Shown here: positions 16,805 through 25,138 of the stretch, piece after piece
How positions within the stretch are numbered: position 1 is the first letter of the stretch
Layout: each line of letters opens with the position of its first letter
Source of the DNA: UBA4416 sp943362175
GTDB lineage: Bacteria > Bacteroidota > Bacteroidia > B-17B0 > Aurantibacillaceae
Direction: 5' to 3'
Length of the DNA stretch: 64,000 nt
Assembly: GCA_943362175.1 (NCBI GenBank)
Contig: CALRIU020000015.1
Location: 59,644 to 123,643, forward strand
Position numbers and translations under genes: made by a program
Notes under the pieces: generated by a model
The model's database searches: none
Told to the model about the DNA's origin: nothing
The model's input: the letters and a program-made list of their open reading frames with translations, nothing else

Positions 16805-17431
16805 ATGCAAACATCCGTTTTAGTTTCTTTCATCAGGTTCATCATGCTGGCCGGTGCTTTATGTACTCTTCCTTCCTGCGATGGCGACGAGGATGAAGTC
16901 TTTACTCCCAAACCCAAAGGCTACCCGAGGATCAGCTTTGAGGACAAATCCTACAAACGCTACGACAGCCTTTGTCCTTACAGCTTTGAGATCCCGGTAT
17001 ATTCCTACATGGAGAATGACAAGCACCTGGGCGCGGATCCCTGCTGGCTCAACATCACGTTCCCCAAATACAGGGCCAAGATCCACCTGAGCTATAAGAC
17101 CATTACCAATAACCTGGACACGGTGCTGGAGCAAAGCCATGACTTCGCGGTGAAGCACCAGGTGAAATCCACGGGCATCGACGAAACGGTGATTATCCGC
17201 GACAGCGCGCGCGTGTATGGCTTAGTGTATGACATCAGCGGGAATACGGCCAGCAATGTTCAGTTCTACCTCACTGACAGTACACATCATTTTATGCGCG
17301 GGGCTTTGTACTTCGATTCGCCTCCCAATATCGACTCCCTGAAAATTGTGGTGGATTACCTGCGGAAAGACATTGTACACATGATCCAGACCTTCCAGTG
17401 GAAAGGTATTGAGCCGAAGAAAGGGAAGTAA
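16805..17431 (+). CDS. gldD: Gliding motility lipoprotein GldD
   Basis: A 208-aa lipoprotein from ATG 16805. Its signal peptide ends LCTLPSC, giving a lipobox with Cys about residue 25. TPKPKGYPRISFEDKSY, CPYSFEIPVYSY, CWLNITFPKYRAKIHLSY, VYGLVYDISGNTASNVQF and STHHFMRGALYFDS follow the line of GldD from gliding Bacteroidota, where it is needed for gliding and type IX secretion function. In many genomes the order is ssb-gldE-gldD. Here ssb is followed directly by gldD with no room for gldE. A TTG start at 16787 is possible but unlikely. Confidence 0.88.
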   Translation: MQTSVLVSFIRFIMLAGALCTLPSCDGDEDEVFTPKPKGYPRISFEDKSYKRYDSLCPYSFEIPVYSYMENDKHLGADPCWLNITFPKYRAKIHLSYKTITNNLDTVLEQSHDFAVKHQVKSTGIDETVIIRDSARVYGLVYDISGNTASNVQFYLTDSTHHFMRGALYFDSPPNIDSLKIVVDYLRKDIVHMIQTFQWKGIEPKKGK

Positions 17432-17487
17432 ATACCAATTCTCCGGGATGACGGGAGCCTGTTTTTCAATTACCCGGTTGATCTTTG

Positions 17488-17592
17488 AGCGTGCCCTTCG
17501 GGCCGGGCTCTCGCTACTCGCTTCCCGCAAGTGCTTCGAGGGCCTCAGCAAGCTTGCGGGAGAGCTCAAACAAGCGCTCAATCCCTCACGCC
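17488..17592 (+). repeat. Interspersed structured repeat, copy 1 (left half only)
   Basis: The copy begins GCGTGCCCTTCGGGCCGGGC, then CGCTACTCGCT, then a hairpin with stem CCCGCAAG (17524-17531) / CTTGCGGG (17553-17560), then AGAGCTCAAACAAGCGCTC and ATCCCTCACGC. The same order occurs at 35479, 39355, 50359 and 62532. The mirrored right half seen in other copies is absent. The DUF4180 gene begins 25 bp later. A long reading frame from 17485 crosses this element but is not credible as coding. Confidence 0.75.
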
Positions 17593-17616
17593 ATACACAC
17601 CATCAACAAATCACTT

Positions 17617-17982
17617 ATGATAACATCACACCTCGTCAATGGCATACAAGCGGCGGAGCTGATCTCCGAAGACCTGCTCATTGCTGATGTGGCCTCGGGC
17701 GCCCAATTACTGGTAGATCTGTATTACCAGCATTTCGATATCATCATCTTTCATGAGAAGAATATTAGCCCCGATTTCTTTGAGCTCAGAAGCGGCATGG
17801 CGGGCGAGCTCCTGCAAAAGGCCAGTAATTCCGGGCTCCGGCTGGCTTTTATCGGCCGTTTTGAAAATTACAGCAGCAAAAGCCTGCAGGATTTTATCAG
17901 GGAAAGCAACCGTTATGGGAAGATCCTTTTTGTGAGCTCTGTGGAGGAAGCGATCAGGCGCTTTGAAGGAAAGTGGGATTAA
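17617..17982 (+). CDS. DUF4180 domain protein
   Basis: 121 aa from ATG 17617. Upstream in-frame sequence belongs to the repeat element. MITSHLVNGIQAAELISED and the ISPDFFELRSGMAGELLQKASNSGLRLAFIG core followed by FVSSVEEAIRRF match the DUF4180 family as I remember it, small cytoplasmic proteins with an alternating alpha/beta fold resembling STAS-like modules. Function is not established. It is a single gene between two repeat-rich gaps. Confidence 0.78.
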   Translation: MITSHLVNGIQAAELISEDLLIADVASGAQLLVDLYYQHFDIIIFHEKNISPDFFELRSGMAGELLQKASNSGLRLAFIGRFENYSSKSLQDFIRESNRYGKILFVSSVEEAIRRFEGKWD

Positions 17983-18076
17983 GGGCTTGTCACTTCGGGG
18001 GCGTCGGGAAGTGTTCCATGAAACAGATTTTATTTAGTCGTTCCCGATACATTTTTGCAGGAGACAGTCAAAAAAA

Positions 18077-18116
18077 CACTCGAACTGACTAAGAGGTTAC
18101 CCTGTTACTTCGAGTG
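18077..18116. repeat. Inverted repeat CACTCGAA / TTCGAGTG
   Basis: Perfect 8-bp arms at 18077-18084 and 18109-18116 lie in the gap 17983-18174. Further partial copies of TCGAG/TCGAGAAG follow. No gene is visible here. It could form a hairpin at the end of either convergent transcript. Confidence 0.5.
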
Positions 18117-18174
18117 AGACTTGCTGCCTCTTCGCAAGCATCGTATCGAGAAGTATTACTGGTACATTTTAATT

Positions 18175-19659
18175 TCACATCAGCTTCGAGACCGGTTGTT
18201 CCAGCACTTCAACGGCAGCCGGCTTTAAATGCCCGGGAATGCGGGATTCCAGCCATTCCATGAATTGCCCCGCTGTTATGCGATGTCCTTCCCGGAACAC
18301 AATATTCAACCTGAGCTGCTGGTTGTTTTGAAGATCTTCAAAACCTTCCGCTTTTGCCCAGGTTATGTGAGGATGCTGATACACGATATGCTCCAGCCCG
18401 ATGGGAAAGATATTCTCGCCGCCAATGATGAGCATATCGTCTTTCCGGCCTTTCAGAAAATAAAAGCCTTCGGCATTCTTCTCTGCCAGGTCGCCGGTTC
18501 CAATAAACTGCGCTGCGCCCTCCATGGCCCAGCCTGCCGATACCGCCAGCTCGCCTGCTTCACCGGGAGCCGCTTCCTTTCCTTCTTGGGTTCTGATGCT
18601 GATCGTTGTCCCCCTGATCGTTTTACCGATTGTCTCCGGGTACAACTCAAGATCGGCCGGTGTGGCCAGGATGCAAACGCCTGCTTCGGATGTTCCGTAA
18701 AGGTTGTACAGCACAGGCCCCAGTGTTTCACGGCTACGCTTTACCAGCACGGGATGCAATTTATCGCCTCCTGAAATGATACACTTCACAGGATGATGAG
18801 CGGCCCAGCGCTCTTCCATTAGTTTCTGCAACATGAGCGGCACCACGGCAATGCATTCAATACCATGCTTCTCTACTGTTTGTACAATCGACTCTGCCTT
18901 AAAGCGCCGGCGCACATACAGGGTTTTGGAAAAGAAAACCGCCATGAATAAGGCTGCCAGGCCAAAGCCGTGAAATAGCGGCACGGCAATGAACAGGGCA
19001 TCATATGTTTGGATACCGAGCTTTTCGGTAATATCCAGCAAGGGATCGATGAAAGCAGTGACGGAAGGCTTACGCTGAGCTTCTTTGGGTCTTCCCGTGG
19101 AGCCGCTTGTCAGAACAATGAGATGGCCGGGCTTCGCGGATTTCAGGAATCTCAACCCTTTGGTTTTATGAGTAGCTAATTTCCGGATACAGGGCTGAGT
19201 CGCATGATCTGTATAAAACAGCGGCACTGAAACCTGTTCCGCAGAGAGATCGGTGTCCTCATCACAGATGACCAGGCGGTAGGTTTTTTGAGCCAGGAAT
19301 GTTTCATAAGCATGGTGGCTCAAACCCGGATTGACGAGAGAAATGTGAACCCCCAGGTTGGAGAGGGCAAAAATGGATTGGATGTAAGAACGACTGTTAC
19401 GGCCGATCAGGAGCACCTGATCTCCCGGCTTCACCCGGTATGTTTCTTTTACATAGAGCGCCAGCTGCGTCGCTTGCCTGTACAAATCGCGGTAACTGAC
19501 CTCTTCCTGCTCATCTTCTATCGCCTTTGTGTCCGGCGCATTGAAGGTGGCGTAGGCGAGCAAAGCCATCGCATTGGTGCCATGCCGCCTGAGCGCTTTG
19601 GCCAGTCGCCAGAGCTTAGAGATGGTCAAGAGCCGGATGATCAGCTTCAGAAATTTCAT
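18175..19659 (-). CDS. AMP-dependent synthetase/ligase (acyl-adenylating)
   Basis: A class I adenylate-forming enzyme of 494 aa. Motifs seen: A3 LTSGSTGRPKEAQ, A4 VPLFHGFGLAALFM, A5 NLYGTSEAGV, A7 FIGTGDLAE and A8 LKGRKDDMLIIGGENIFP. The C-terminus ends PVSKLM, a shortened version of the A10 P-x-x-GK motif that keeps a lysine. It would activate a carboxylic acid, probably a fatty acid, as acyl-AMP and then acyl-thioester. The SDR gene upstream overlaps by 4 bp, so the two are coupled. The N-terminal hydrophobic/basic helix (KFLKLIIRLLTISKLWRLAKALRR) suggests membrane association. Confidence 0.85.
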   Translation of the reverse strand: MKFLKLIIRLLTISKLWRLAKALRRHGTNAMALLAYATFNAPDTKAIEDEQEEVSYRDLYRQATQLALYVKETYRVKPGDQVLLIGRNSRSYIQSIFALSNLGVHISLVNPGLSHHAYETFLAQKTYRLVICDEDTDLSAEQVSVPLFYTDHATQPCIRKLATHKTKGLRFLKSAKPGHLIVLTSGSTGRPKEAQRKPSVTAFIDPLLDITEKLGIQTYDALFIAVPLFHGFGLAALFMAVFFSKTLYVRRRFKAESIVQTVEKHGIECIAVVPLMLQKLMEERWAAHHPVKCIISGGDKLHPVLVKRSRETLGPVLYNLYGTSEAGVCILATPADLELYPETIGKTIRGTTISIRTQEGKEAAPGEAGELAVSAGWAMEGAAQFIGTGDLAEKNAEGFYFLKGRKDDMLIIGGENIFPIGLEHIVYQHPHITWAKAEGFEDLQNNQQLRLNIVFREGHRITAGQFMEWLESRIPGHLKPAAVEVLEQPVSKLM

Positions 19660-20504
19660 GTGCGACCGGCTTTTCGTTTGACATGAAGCGCACTGGCGTA
19701 TTCAAACAGACGCCTGCCGAAAAAGGAAGCGGACTCCGCAAATACAGCCCACCAGGGTTTATATACAGCACGTTTTGTATAACACATTTTGGCGAGGATC
19801 CTTGCCGCGTGTTCTGCCGGCATGGCGGGTACATGTTTATAAAGCGGGTTAGGCGCAATCATCCGCGTTCTCACCAAAGGAAAATAAGCACGGCCTGCAT
19901 GGATGCCGAGGGCTTTCCACTCGGCAAGGTTGCAGCGGAACCACTGATCGAAGGCGGTTTTGGAGGCCTGGTAAGCCGACCAATAAGGCGCCGGAACCAG
20001 CAACACATTGATGGCTGATACACTGATGATCTGTGCCTTGTGCTTTACCAGGACGGGCATGAGGCCCATGATCAATTTGACAGGCGCCAGGTAATTGAGG
20101 CTGTTGGTACGTGTGATATCGTGGTAGCGCTCCAGTGAATCCATCAAGGGGCGCATGATCGATTTGCCGGCATTGTTGACAAAGACATCAATGCCACCGG
20201 GCAGGGCTTTTAATTGATGGAGAACGCGATCCGTTTCTTCTTCGCGGTACAAATCGGCGGTGATGAGGCTTGCCTGTGACCCGTTGGCTTCAACACGTGC
20301 TCTTACTTCCTGCAATTTATCGGGGCTGCGTGCAATCAGGACAAGATGCACCCGGTGATGTGAAAGCTCCAGGGCCAGCTGTTCGCCGATCCCGAAACTG
20401 GCACCGGTAATGACAATGGTTTTCCCATGGATATGCTTTCCCAGTTTTTCAGAACGATAGGGAAACCAGGGAAAAAGAAGATATTCCGGGAATGTTCTTT
20501 TCAA
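19656..20504 (-). CDS. Short-chain dehydrogenase/reductase, membrane-associated type
   Basis: 282 aa. The NAD(P)-binding motif is TGASFGIG (about residues 33-40), then VNNAGKS, and the catalytic Ser/Tyr/Lys set is in ISVSAINV and YWSAYQASKTAF. The N-terminus (MKRTFPEYLLFPWFPYRSEK) and a hydrophobic C-terminal stretch suggest peripheral membrane attachment. The stop overlaps the start of the AMP-ligase by 4 bp. Together they may process a fatty-acyl or isoprenoid substrate by activation and reduction. No pathway partner is nearby, so the role is open. Confidence 0.85.
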   Translation of the reverse strand: MKRTFPEYLLFPWFPYRSEKLGKHIHGKTIVITGASFGIGEQLALELSHHRVHLVLIARSPDKLQEVRARVEANGSQASLITADLYREEETDRVLHQLKALPGGIDVFVNNAGKSIMRPLMDSLERYHDITRTNSLNYLAPVKLIMGLMPVLVKHKAQIISVSAINVLLVPAPYWSAYQASKTAFDQWFRCNLAEWKALGIHAGRAYFPLVRTRMIAPNPLYKHVPAMPAEHAARILAKMCYTKRAVYKPWWAVFAESASFFGRRLFEYASALHVKRKAGRT

Positions 20505-20529
20505 AAGACGGTGTTAAGAGGATGCGCGC

Positions 20530-21528
20530 TTAGCTCAACTGCTCTGCCAACAGCTCCATTTCCCGCTTTGCATCCTTATGGTTGTAAATGATATTATTCA
20601 CAGCGTTGGCGATGGGCATGTTGACCTGATACTTTTTGTTGATCTCGCACACGCATTTCACGGCGTAATAGCCTTCGGCAATCATGTTCATTTCCATCTG
20701 TGCCTGTTGCACACTGTAACCTTTGCCCAGCATCGTACCGAACATGCGGTTGCGGCTGAACTGCGAATAGGCTGTCACGAGCAGATCGCCCAAGTAAGCG
20801 GAGGCTTTGGTATCGCGGTCGATGGGATGCACGGCGGCTACGAAGCGGTCGATCTCCTGGATGGCATTGCTCACCAGTACCGACAAAAAGTTATCGCCGT
20901 AACCCAGGCCGTGACAGATGCCTCCGGCCACAGCCACCACGTTCTTTAACACCGCGGAGAGCTCGGTTCCGAAAATATCGTCGCTGCTGGAGCATTTGAT
21001 ATAACGGCAGGCCATGTAGCGGCAAAGCTCATCGGCATTGGCAATATTGCTGCAGGCCAGCGTGAGGTAGGATAATTTTTCAAGGGCCACTTCCTCCGCA
21101 TGGCAGGGACCGGTGATGACGCCGATGTTCTCAAAAGGCACTTCATAAACAGTGTTGAGGTATTCGCCTACGATGAGGTTATACTCGGGTACAATGCCTT
21201 TGATGGCCGAGAAGACAATCTTGTTTTTAAAGACTTCCGGGGAGATCGATTTCAGGGTGGTATGAATAAAGGCGGAGGGTACCGCCAGGATAATGATATC
21301 TGCTTTCTGTAAAGTACTCAGCAAATCGGAAGACAGATCGAGCTTCGCCAGGTCGAAATTGACAGCGCTCAGGTATTTCGGATTGTGCTGGTATCGGGTC
21401 ATATAGTCGATATCCTCCTGGTGCCTGAAATACCAGCTTACCTGATCCGAGTTATTGCACAGGATTTTCACAATAGCGGTTGCCCAGCTCCCACTTCCTA
21501 TCACTGCTATTCTTTTTCCGTTTGTCAT
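20530..21528 (-). CDS. gpsA: Glycerol-3-phosphate dehydrogenase [NAD(P)+]
   Basis: 332 aa from ATG 21528. A longer frame to 21669 overlaps the upstream exonuclease gene and is rejected. RIAVIGSGSWATAIVKIL is the NAD(P)-binding motif. FSAIKGI carries the catalytic-region lysine, GPCHAEEVA the substrate loop, and LKNVVAVAGGICHGLGYGDN the GpsA C-terminal catalytic helix. It makes sn-glycerol-3-phosphate from dihydroxyacetone phosphate for phospholipid synthesis. It sits at the end of a minus-strand run with exonuclease and folA. Confidence 0.93.
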   Translation of the reverse strand: MTNGKRIAVIGSGSWATAIVKILCNNSDQVSWYFRHQEDIDYMTRYQHNPKYLSAVNFDLAKLDLSSDLLSTLQKADIIILAVPSAFIHTTLKSISPEVFKNKIVFSAIKGIVPEYNLIVGEYLNTVYEVPFENIGVITGPCHAEEVALEKLSYLTLACSNIANADELCRYMACRYIKCSSSDDIFGTELSAVLKNVVAVAGGICHGLGYGDNFLSVLVSNAIQEIDRFVAAVHPIDRDTKASAYLGDLLVTAYSQFSRNRMFGTMLGKGYSVQQAQMEMNMIAEGYYAVKCVCEINKKYQVNMPIANAVNNIIYNHKDAKREMELLAEQLS

Positions 21529-21578
21529 TTTTTTGGTTCCCGCAGATCGCGCAGATGCCGCAGATTTTTTTAATACAT

Positions 21579-22274
21579 TTATGCGTAAACAATATCCTGG
21601 TCCTTCAATACCGGCAAGCCTTTCAAGGATTGATAGATTTTTACCAGGGTTACCACATCCTTGATGCAATAGGCTTTGATGCGTTCTATATTTTTTTCCT
21701 CGTGGTATACCCTCCCGATCTGGCTTCCGTCGATATCATCTTTCGGTGAAGGAATCCCAAACACATGGGCCAGCAGGTTCAGCGAGGTAAAGTTCTTAAT
21801 GTCCCCGAAGCGCCACAGCTCCATCGTATCGAGGTGCTTTACTTCCCAGGGCTTCATGCCCTGAATCTGCAGGAGCTTCGGCAAAGGCAGGCCATTCACC
21901 AACATTCGGCGGCACAAGAAAGGATAATCGAATTCTTTCCCGTTATGCGCGCATAAAAAATGGCTGCTGGTATTGAAATGCCCGGAAAGCAATTCCGAAA
22001 ATTCTTTCAAAAGGGCTTTTTCATCATCGCCGGCGATGCAGCGTGTCCTGAATTTTCCTTCCGACATATAGCCAAGGCCTATGCAGATCACTTTCGCAAA
22101 TTCGGCATACACGCCGGCTTTGGCATATTGCTGTGCGGGATCCAGCTCGCGGTTGTAGATCCATTTTTTGTCCCACAGGTCCTTTTCTGCGGGCGATAGG
22201 GAGGAGTATTGATAATGGAGAGGAGCGGTTTCAATATCCAGGAACAAAATATTTTCCGGTTTTATGCTGCTCAT
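21579..22274 (-). CDS. DEDDy-type 3'-5' exonuclease (PolB-like RNase H fold)
   Basis: 231 aa. ILFLDIETAPL gives Exo I (Asp and Glu), LCAHNGKEFDYPFLCRRM Exo II with Asp, and RIKAYCIKDVVTLVKIYQ Exo III with the YxxxD spacing, so the four acidic residues and the tyrosine of DEDDy exonucleases are present. It has the size of the predicted stand-alone PolB-like exonucleases of Bacteroidota. It would remove nucleotides from single-stranded DNA or RNA 3' ends. It overlaps folA by 4 bp. Confidence 0.85.
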   Translation of the reverse strand: MSSIKPENILFLDIETAPLHYQYSSLSPAEKDLWDKKWIYNRELDPAQQYAKAGVYAEFAKVICIGLGYMSEGKFRTRCIAGDDEKALLKEFSELLSGHFNTSSHFLCAHNGKEFDYPFLCRRMLVNGLPLPKLLQIQGMKPWEVKHLDTMELWRFGDIKNFTSLNLLAHVFGIPSPKDDIDGSQIGRVYHEEKNIERIKAYCIKDVVTLVKIYQSLKGLPVLKDQDIVYA

Positions 22275-22765
22275 AGTCTTTGGTATTTCTGAAAAGTATA
22301 ATCAAAGGCATTTTTCTCATCGGCGCTGTGCTTCTCTTCCCACACCAGCCTGAAGGCTGCCGGATCAATCTCCGGGAAAAACACATCGGCGTCGAGTACG
22401 GTATTCACTAAGGTCAGGTAAATGGTATCGGCAAGTGTCATGGATTGCTTAAAGATTTCGCCTCCGCCAATGATGAACACTTCCTTCTCTCCTTTCAATT
22501 GCTCCAGGGACTCGGTAAGTCCTGAGGCAAGCGTGATATCCCATTTGCCATCGCTGTTGAAGGAGGCATCTCTCGTAATCACCACGTTCTTTCTTCCCGG
22601 CAGGGTGCGGCCAATGGATTGAAAGGTTTTGCGCCCCATCACCACCGGGCATCCCATCGTGGTTTGCTTAAAAAATTTCAGGTCGGCCGGCAAATGCCAG
22701 GGCAACTGGTTGTCTTTGCCAATACCGTGATTGAGAGATGTTGCTACAATAAGGGATATGGTCAT
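22271..22765 (-). CDS. folA: Dihydrofolate reductase
   Basis: 164 aa. MTISLIVATSLNHGIGKDNQLPWHLPADLKFFK (catalytic acidic residue Asp in LPADLKFF), GCPVVMGRKTFQSIGRTLPGRKNVVITRD and FIIGGGEIFKQSM are the standard DHFR segments. It reduces dihydrofolate with NADPH for thymidylate, purine and methionine synthesis. No thymidylate synthase gene is adjacent. It overlaps the exonuclease gene, which suggests one transcript. Confidence 0.95.
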   Translation of the reverse strand: MTISLIVATSLNHGIGKDNQLPWHLPADLKFFKQTTMGCPVVMGRKTFQSIGRTLPGRKNVVITRDASFNSDGKWDITLASGLTESLEQLKGEKEVFIIGGGEIFKQSMTLADTIYLTLVNTVLDADVFFPEIDPAAFRLVWEEKHSADEKNAFDYTFQKYQRL

Positions 22766-22884
22766 AAAATTGATTCCTAAATCAGAACTATAAGTCAGGT
22801 TTTAACGTTGGCCCGATGAGGAGAATTCTTTACATCCTCCGCCCTTCGGGCACCTCCTTCAAAGGAGGAATTTGTTTAACTCAT

Positions 22885-23289
22885 TTAATACGCCAGATCT
22901 TCGATGAAGAAAAAGAAGACGACCGCTGCTACCCAGTCTTTCCGGACACCACGGCATTCGCCGATGCGGCTGCCGTTATAGTAAATGTCTCCATCCTCTT
23001 CGATCTGCCCGATGCGGCTGCCATTCTTATACACGTCGCCATCGGATTCGATTTGTCCTACCCGGCTTCCGTTTTTGTATATATCACCGTCAGACTCGAT
23101 CTGCCCCACACGGCTTCCATTCACATAGACGTCTCCATCCGACTCGATCTGTCCTTTCCGCGAACCGTTGATGTACACGTCGCCGTCACTTTCGATCTCG
23201 CCTTTTTTGCTGCCTTTGATGTAAAGGCTTTGTGCGCTTGCCGTGGAACAGATGATGCCACAGGCCAGCAGGAGAAACAGTTTTTTCAT
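22885..23289 (-). CDS. Exported 5-fold beta-flower-type repeat protein
   Basis: 134 aa from ATG 23289 with signal peptide MKKLFLLLACGIICSTASAQ. The rest is five to six tandem units of about 16 residues with consensus VYxNGSRxGQIESDGD, followed by a tail GVRKDWVAAVVFFFF. This matches the beta-flower proteins of Bacteroidota, in which repeated strand pairs make a propeller-like disc. Function is unknown. The repeats are nearly identical at protein level but vary at third codon positions, so selection is maintaining the pattern. An upstream extension to 23418 overlaps kdsA and is not used. Confidence 0.8.
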   Translation of the reverse strand: MKKLFLLLACGIICSTASAQSLYIKGSKKGEIESDGDVYINGSRKGQIESDGDVYVNGSRVGQIESDGDIYKNGSRVGQIESDGDVYKNGSRIGQIEEDGDIYYNGSRIGECRGVRKDWVAAVVFFFFIEDLAY

Positions 23290-23318
23290 CGTTGATGCTG
23301 ATTTAAAAATAGGTTGAT

Positions 23319-24155
23319 TTATTTTGCCCTGTATTTTACTTCTACCTGGTGAAGCTCGATGATTGGTTTCAGGAACTCTTCCAGGTCGTACACGCATAGC
23401 TGGGAAGCCGCGTCGCACAAGGCTTTTTCAGGCTCAGGGTGTGTTTCAATGAACATCCCGTCGATACCGCTGGCGACACCTGCGCGGGCCAGTACCGGTA
23501 AAAATTCGCGGGCGCCGCCTTTTTTGTCGGAGCTTGGAATGCCGTACTTACGCACACAGTGTGTCACGTCGAAGACTACAGGATAGCCAATGTTATTCAT
23601 GTGATAGAAGGCTCTCGGGTCAACCACGAGGTCGTTATAGCCGAAAGCGTAGCCGCGCTCGGTAAGAATGATCTGGTCGTTGCCGGCGTCCACGCATTTT
23701 TGGGCGGGATGTTTCATATTATCCGGAGCCAGGAACTGCCCGTGCTTGATGTTGATGACACGTCCTGTTTTGGCAGAAGCTACCAGTAAGGACGATTGCA
23801 TGCAAAGGTAAGCCGGGATCTGGAGCACATCGCATACTTCAGCGGCAGCGTCTGCCTGATCGTGGGAGTGAATGTCCGTGAGCACCGGGAAACCGAATTG
23901 CTCCTTGATCTTGCCCAGCATTTTTACTCCTTCCGTAAGGCCTGGCCCCTGGTAATAGCTCAGGCTGCTACGGTTATCTTTCGTAAAGGATGATTTATAA
24001 ATGACCTTGATTTTCAGGCGCTCCGATACTTCCTTCAGCATTTCTGCTGTTTTCATCATGGTGAGCTCGTCCTCGATCACACAAGGACCTGATATTAAAA
24101 ACAGCTCATCGCTGCCGCATGGGATATCGCCTACTTTAACTATTTTTTTTGACAT
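23319..24155 (-). CDS. kdsA: 3-deoxy-8-phosphooctulonate synthase
   Basis: 278 aa from ATG 24155. It condenses arabinose-5-phosphate and phosphoenolpyruvate to Kdo-8-phosphate. LFLISGPCVIEDE, IYKSSFTKDNRSSLSYYQGPG, VLTDIHSHDQA, VINIKHGQFLAPDNM and MFIETHPEPEKALCDAASQL are the family motifs. Cys25 in GPC marks the metal-dependent class, where the metal-independent enzymes have Asn. The same strand carries homologues of KdnA and KdnB, which convert Kdo to 8-amino-Kdo, so this locus seems devoted to the LPS inner core. Confidence 0.95.
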   Translation of the reverse strand: MSKKIVKVGDIPCGSDELFLISGPCVIEDELTMMKTAEMLKEVSERLKIKVIYKSSFTKDNRSSLSYYQGPGLTEGVKMLGKIKEQFGFPVLTDIHSHDQADAAAEVCDVLQIPAYLCMQSSLLVASAKTGRVINIKHGQFLAPDNMKHPAQKCVDAGNDQIILTERGYAFGYNDLVVDPRAFYHMNNIGYPVVFDVTHCVRKYGIPSSDKKGGAREFLPVLARAGVASGIDGMFIETHPEPEKALCDAASQLCVYDLEEFLKPIIELHQVEVKYRAK

Positions 24156-24240
24156 GGTTTTTTGTATTTCTATTGATATAACACTAAACAGTAAAGTTAG
24201 TTTTATATTGATAAAAATGGCAGATTTTTGTGTTTTATTA

Positions 24241-25023
24241 TCAACTTCCGGGAGGTGGATTTGCCGCTGCTTTTTTATTGAGGTACAGCGCAATAGCTAC
24301 TTCTGTAGCGGGGATGAGCAGGATGAGAACAAACACCAGGTAGATGCCGGTTTTGATGCCGTTGAAGAACTTGTCGAGCTGCATGCCCACCAGCTTTGTG
24401 AGCAAGCCACTGTTCAGCAATTCGCCGAGGCGCACTTCCATTGCCTCAGCCGTGATATCTTCCTCCACGCCGAGCGATTTTTCCACCAATTTGGTGATGC
24501 CCTTTTTCAATCCTGCCGAAATGCCTTTGGCACTCAAAAGATCGAGCAGGAAAACGGATACTTTGGAAGACAGATCCTGCCTGGCATCCAGGGCTTTGTA
24601 GTCCAGTGTATGCCTGTACACATCATAGACCGCCACAGAAACGGTATCTACCAGGTCTTTTACCGAGGTTTTGGAAAGCTCTCCCGGGCCCAGCTCTTCG
24701 CGGATCTTCGCTGAGAAAGTGGCATCCAGGCTTTTGGTATAGGCTCCGAGGTGTTCCTTCAAATCGTGGTGGATACCATTGACGAGGCCAAGCTTAAACC
24801 CGAATAAGCCGGCCAGGATAGGAATCACAATGGCATAGAGGATGGCCAGCGCCTTGAGAATGACGTGGCGCCGCCTGGCGAAAATAAATTTCCGTAACAG
24901 GATGATCAGGAGGCCGGCAAGCACAAAAGCCCCGACTCCCGTACTGATAGCGCTGTAGATGATAGCCGCCGGATTGGTATACTCACCGATTAACGAAAGG
25001 TATGATGATAGGGATTGGAACAT
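24241..25023 (-). CDS. Membrane protein of unknown function
   Basis: 260 aa with three likely membrane segments: about residues 29-44 (GAFVLAGLLIILLRKF), 58-78 (LAILYAIVIPILAGLFGFKLG) and a C-terminal one (GIYLVFVLILLIPATEVAIALYL). Between them is a soluble helical region of about 130 residues. The last residues are NPPPGS. I do not recognise the family. It lies between kdsA and the kdnAB genes on the same strand, so an envelope role is plausible but unproven. Confidence 0.7.
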   Translation of the reverse strand: MFQSLSSYLSLIGEYTNPAAIIYSAISTGVGAFVLAGLLIILLRKFIFARRRHVILKALAILYAIVIPILAGLFGFKLGLVNGIHHDLKEHLGAYTKSLDATFSAKIREELGPGELSKTSVKDLVDTVSVAVYDVYRHTLDYKALDARQDLSSKVSVFLLDLLSAKGISAGLKKGITKLVEKSLGVEEDITAEAMEVRLGELLNSGLLTKLVGMQLDKFFNGIKTGIYLVFVLILLIPATEVAIALYLNKKAAANPPPGS

Positions 25024-25076
25024 GCTTTAAAAGTAGTTTCAGGGTAGTTTAAAATTTTTCTTATCCCTTTCTCCTC

Positions 25077-25098
25077 CCCTTCGACTCCGCTCAGGGTT
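25077..25098. repeat. REP-like CTTCGACTCCGCTCAGGG motif
   Basis: One copy of the recurring TTCGACTnCGCTCAG palindrome lies in the 115-bp gap between two minus-strand genes. Confidence 0.6.
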
Positions 25099-25138
25099 AC
25101 ATGTAGGATACAACACGCTTAAACCGGCATGTATGGTT

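Noticed and set aside
17485..17616. N-terminal extension of the DUF4180 protein
   Set aside because: The extension translates the interspersed repeat (Ser/Arg/Ala-rich) and DUF4180 homology begins at ATG 17617.
21529..21669. N-terminal extension of GpsA
   Set aside because: It overlaps the upstream exonuclease gene and lacks similarity; the Rossmann motif begins just after ATG 21528.
22885..23289. Regular repeats in this stretch as a possible CRISPR array or tandem DNA repeat
   Set aside because: The units are in-frame 48-bp codon repeats of a beta-flower protein with varied third positions and no spacers.
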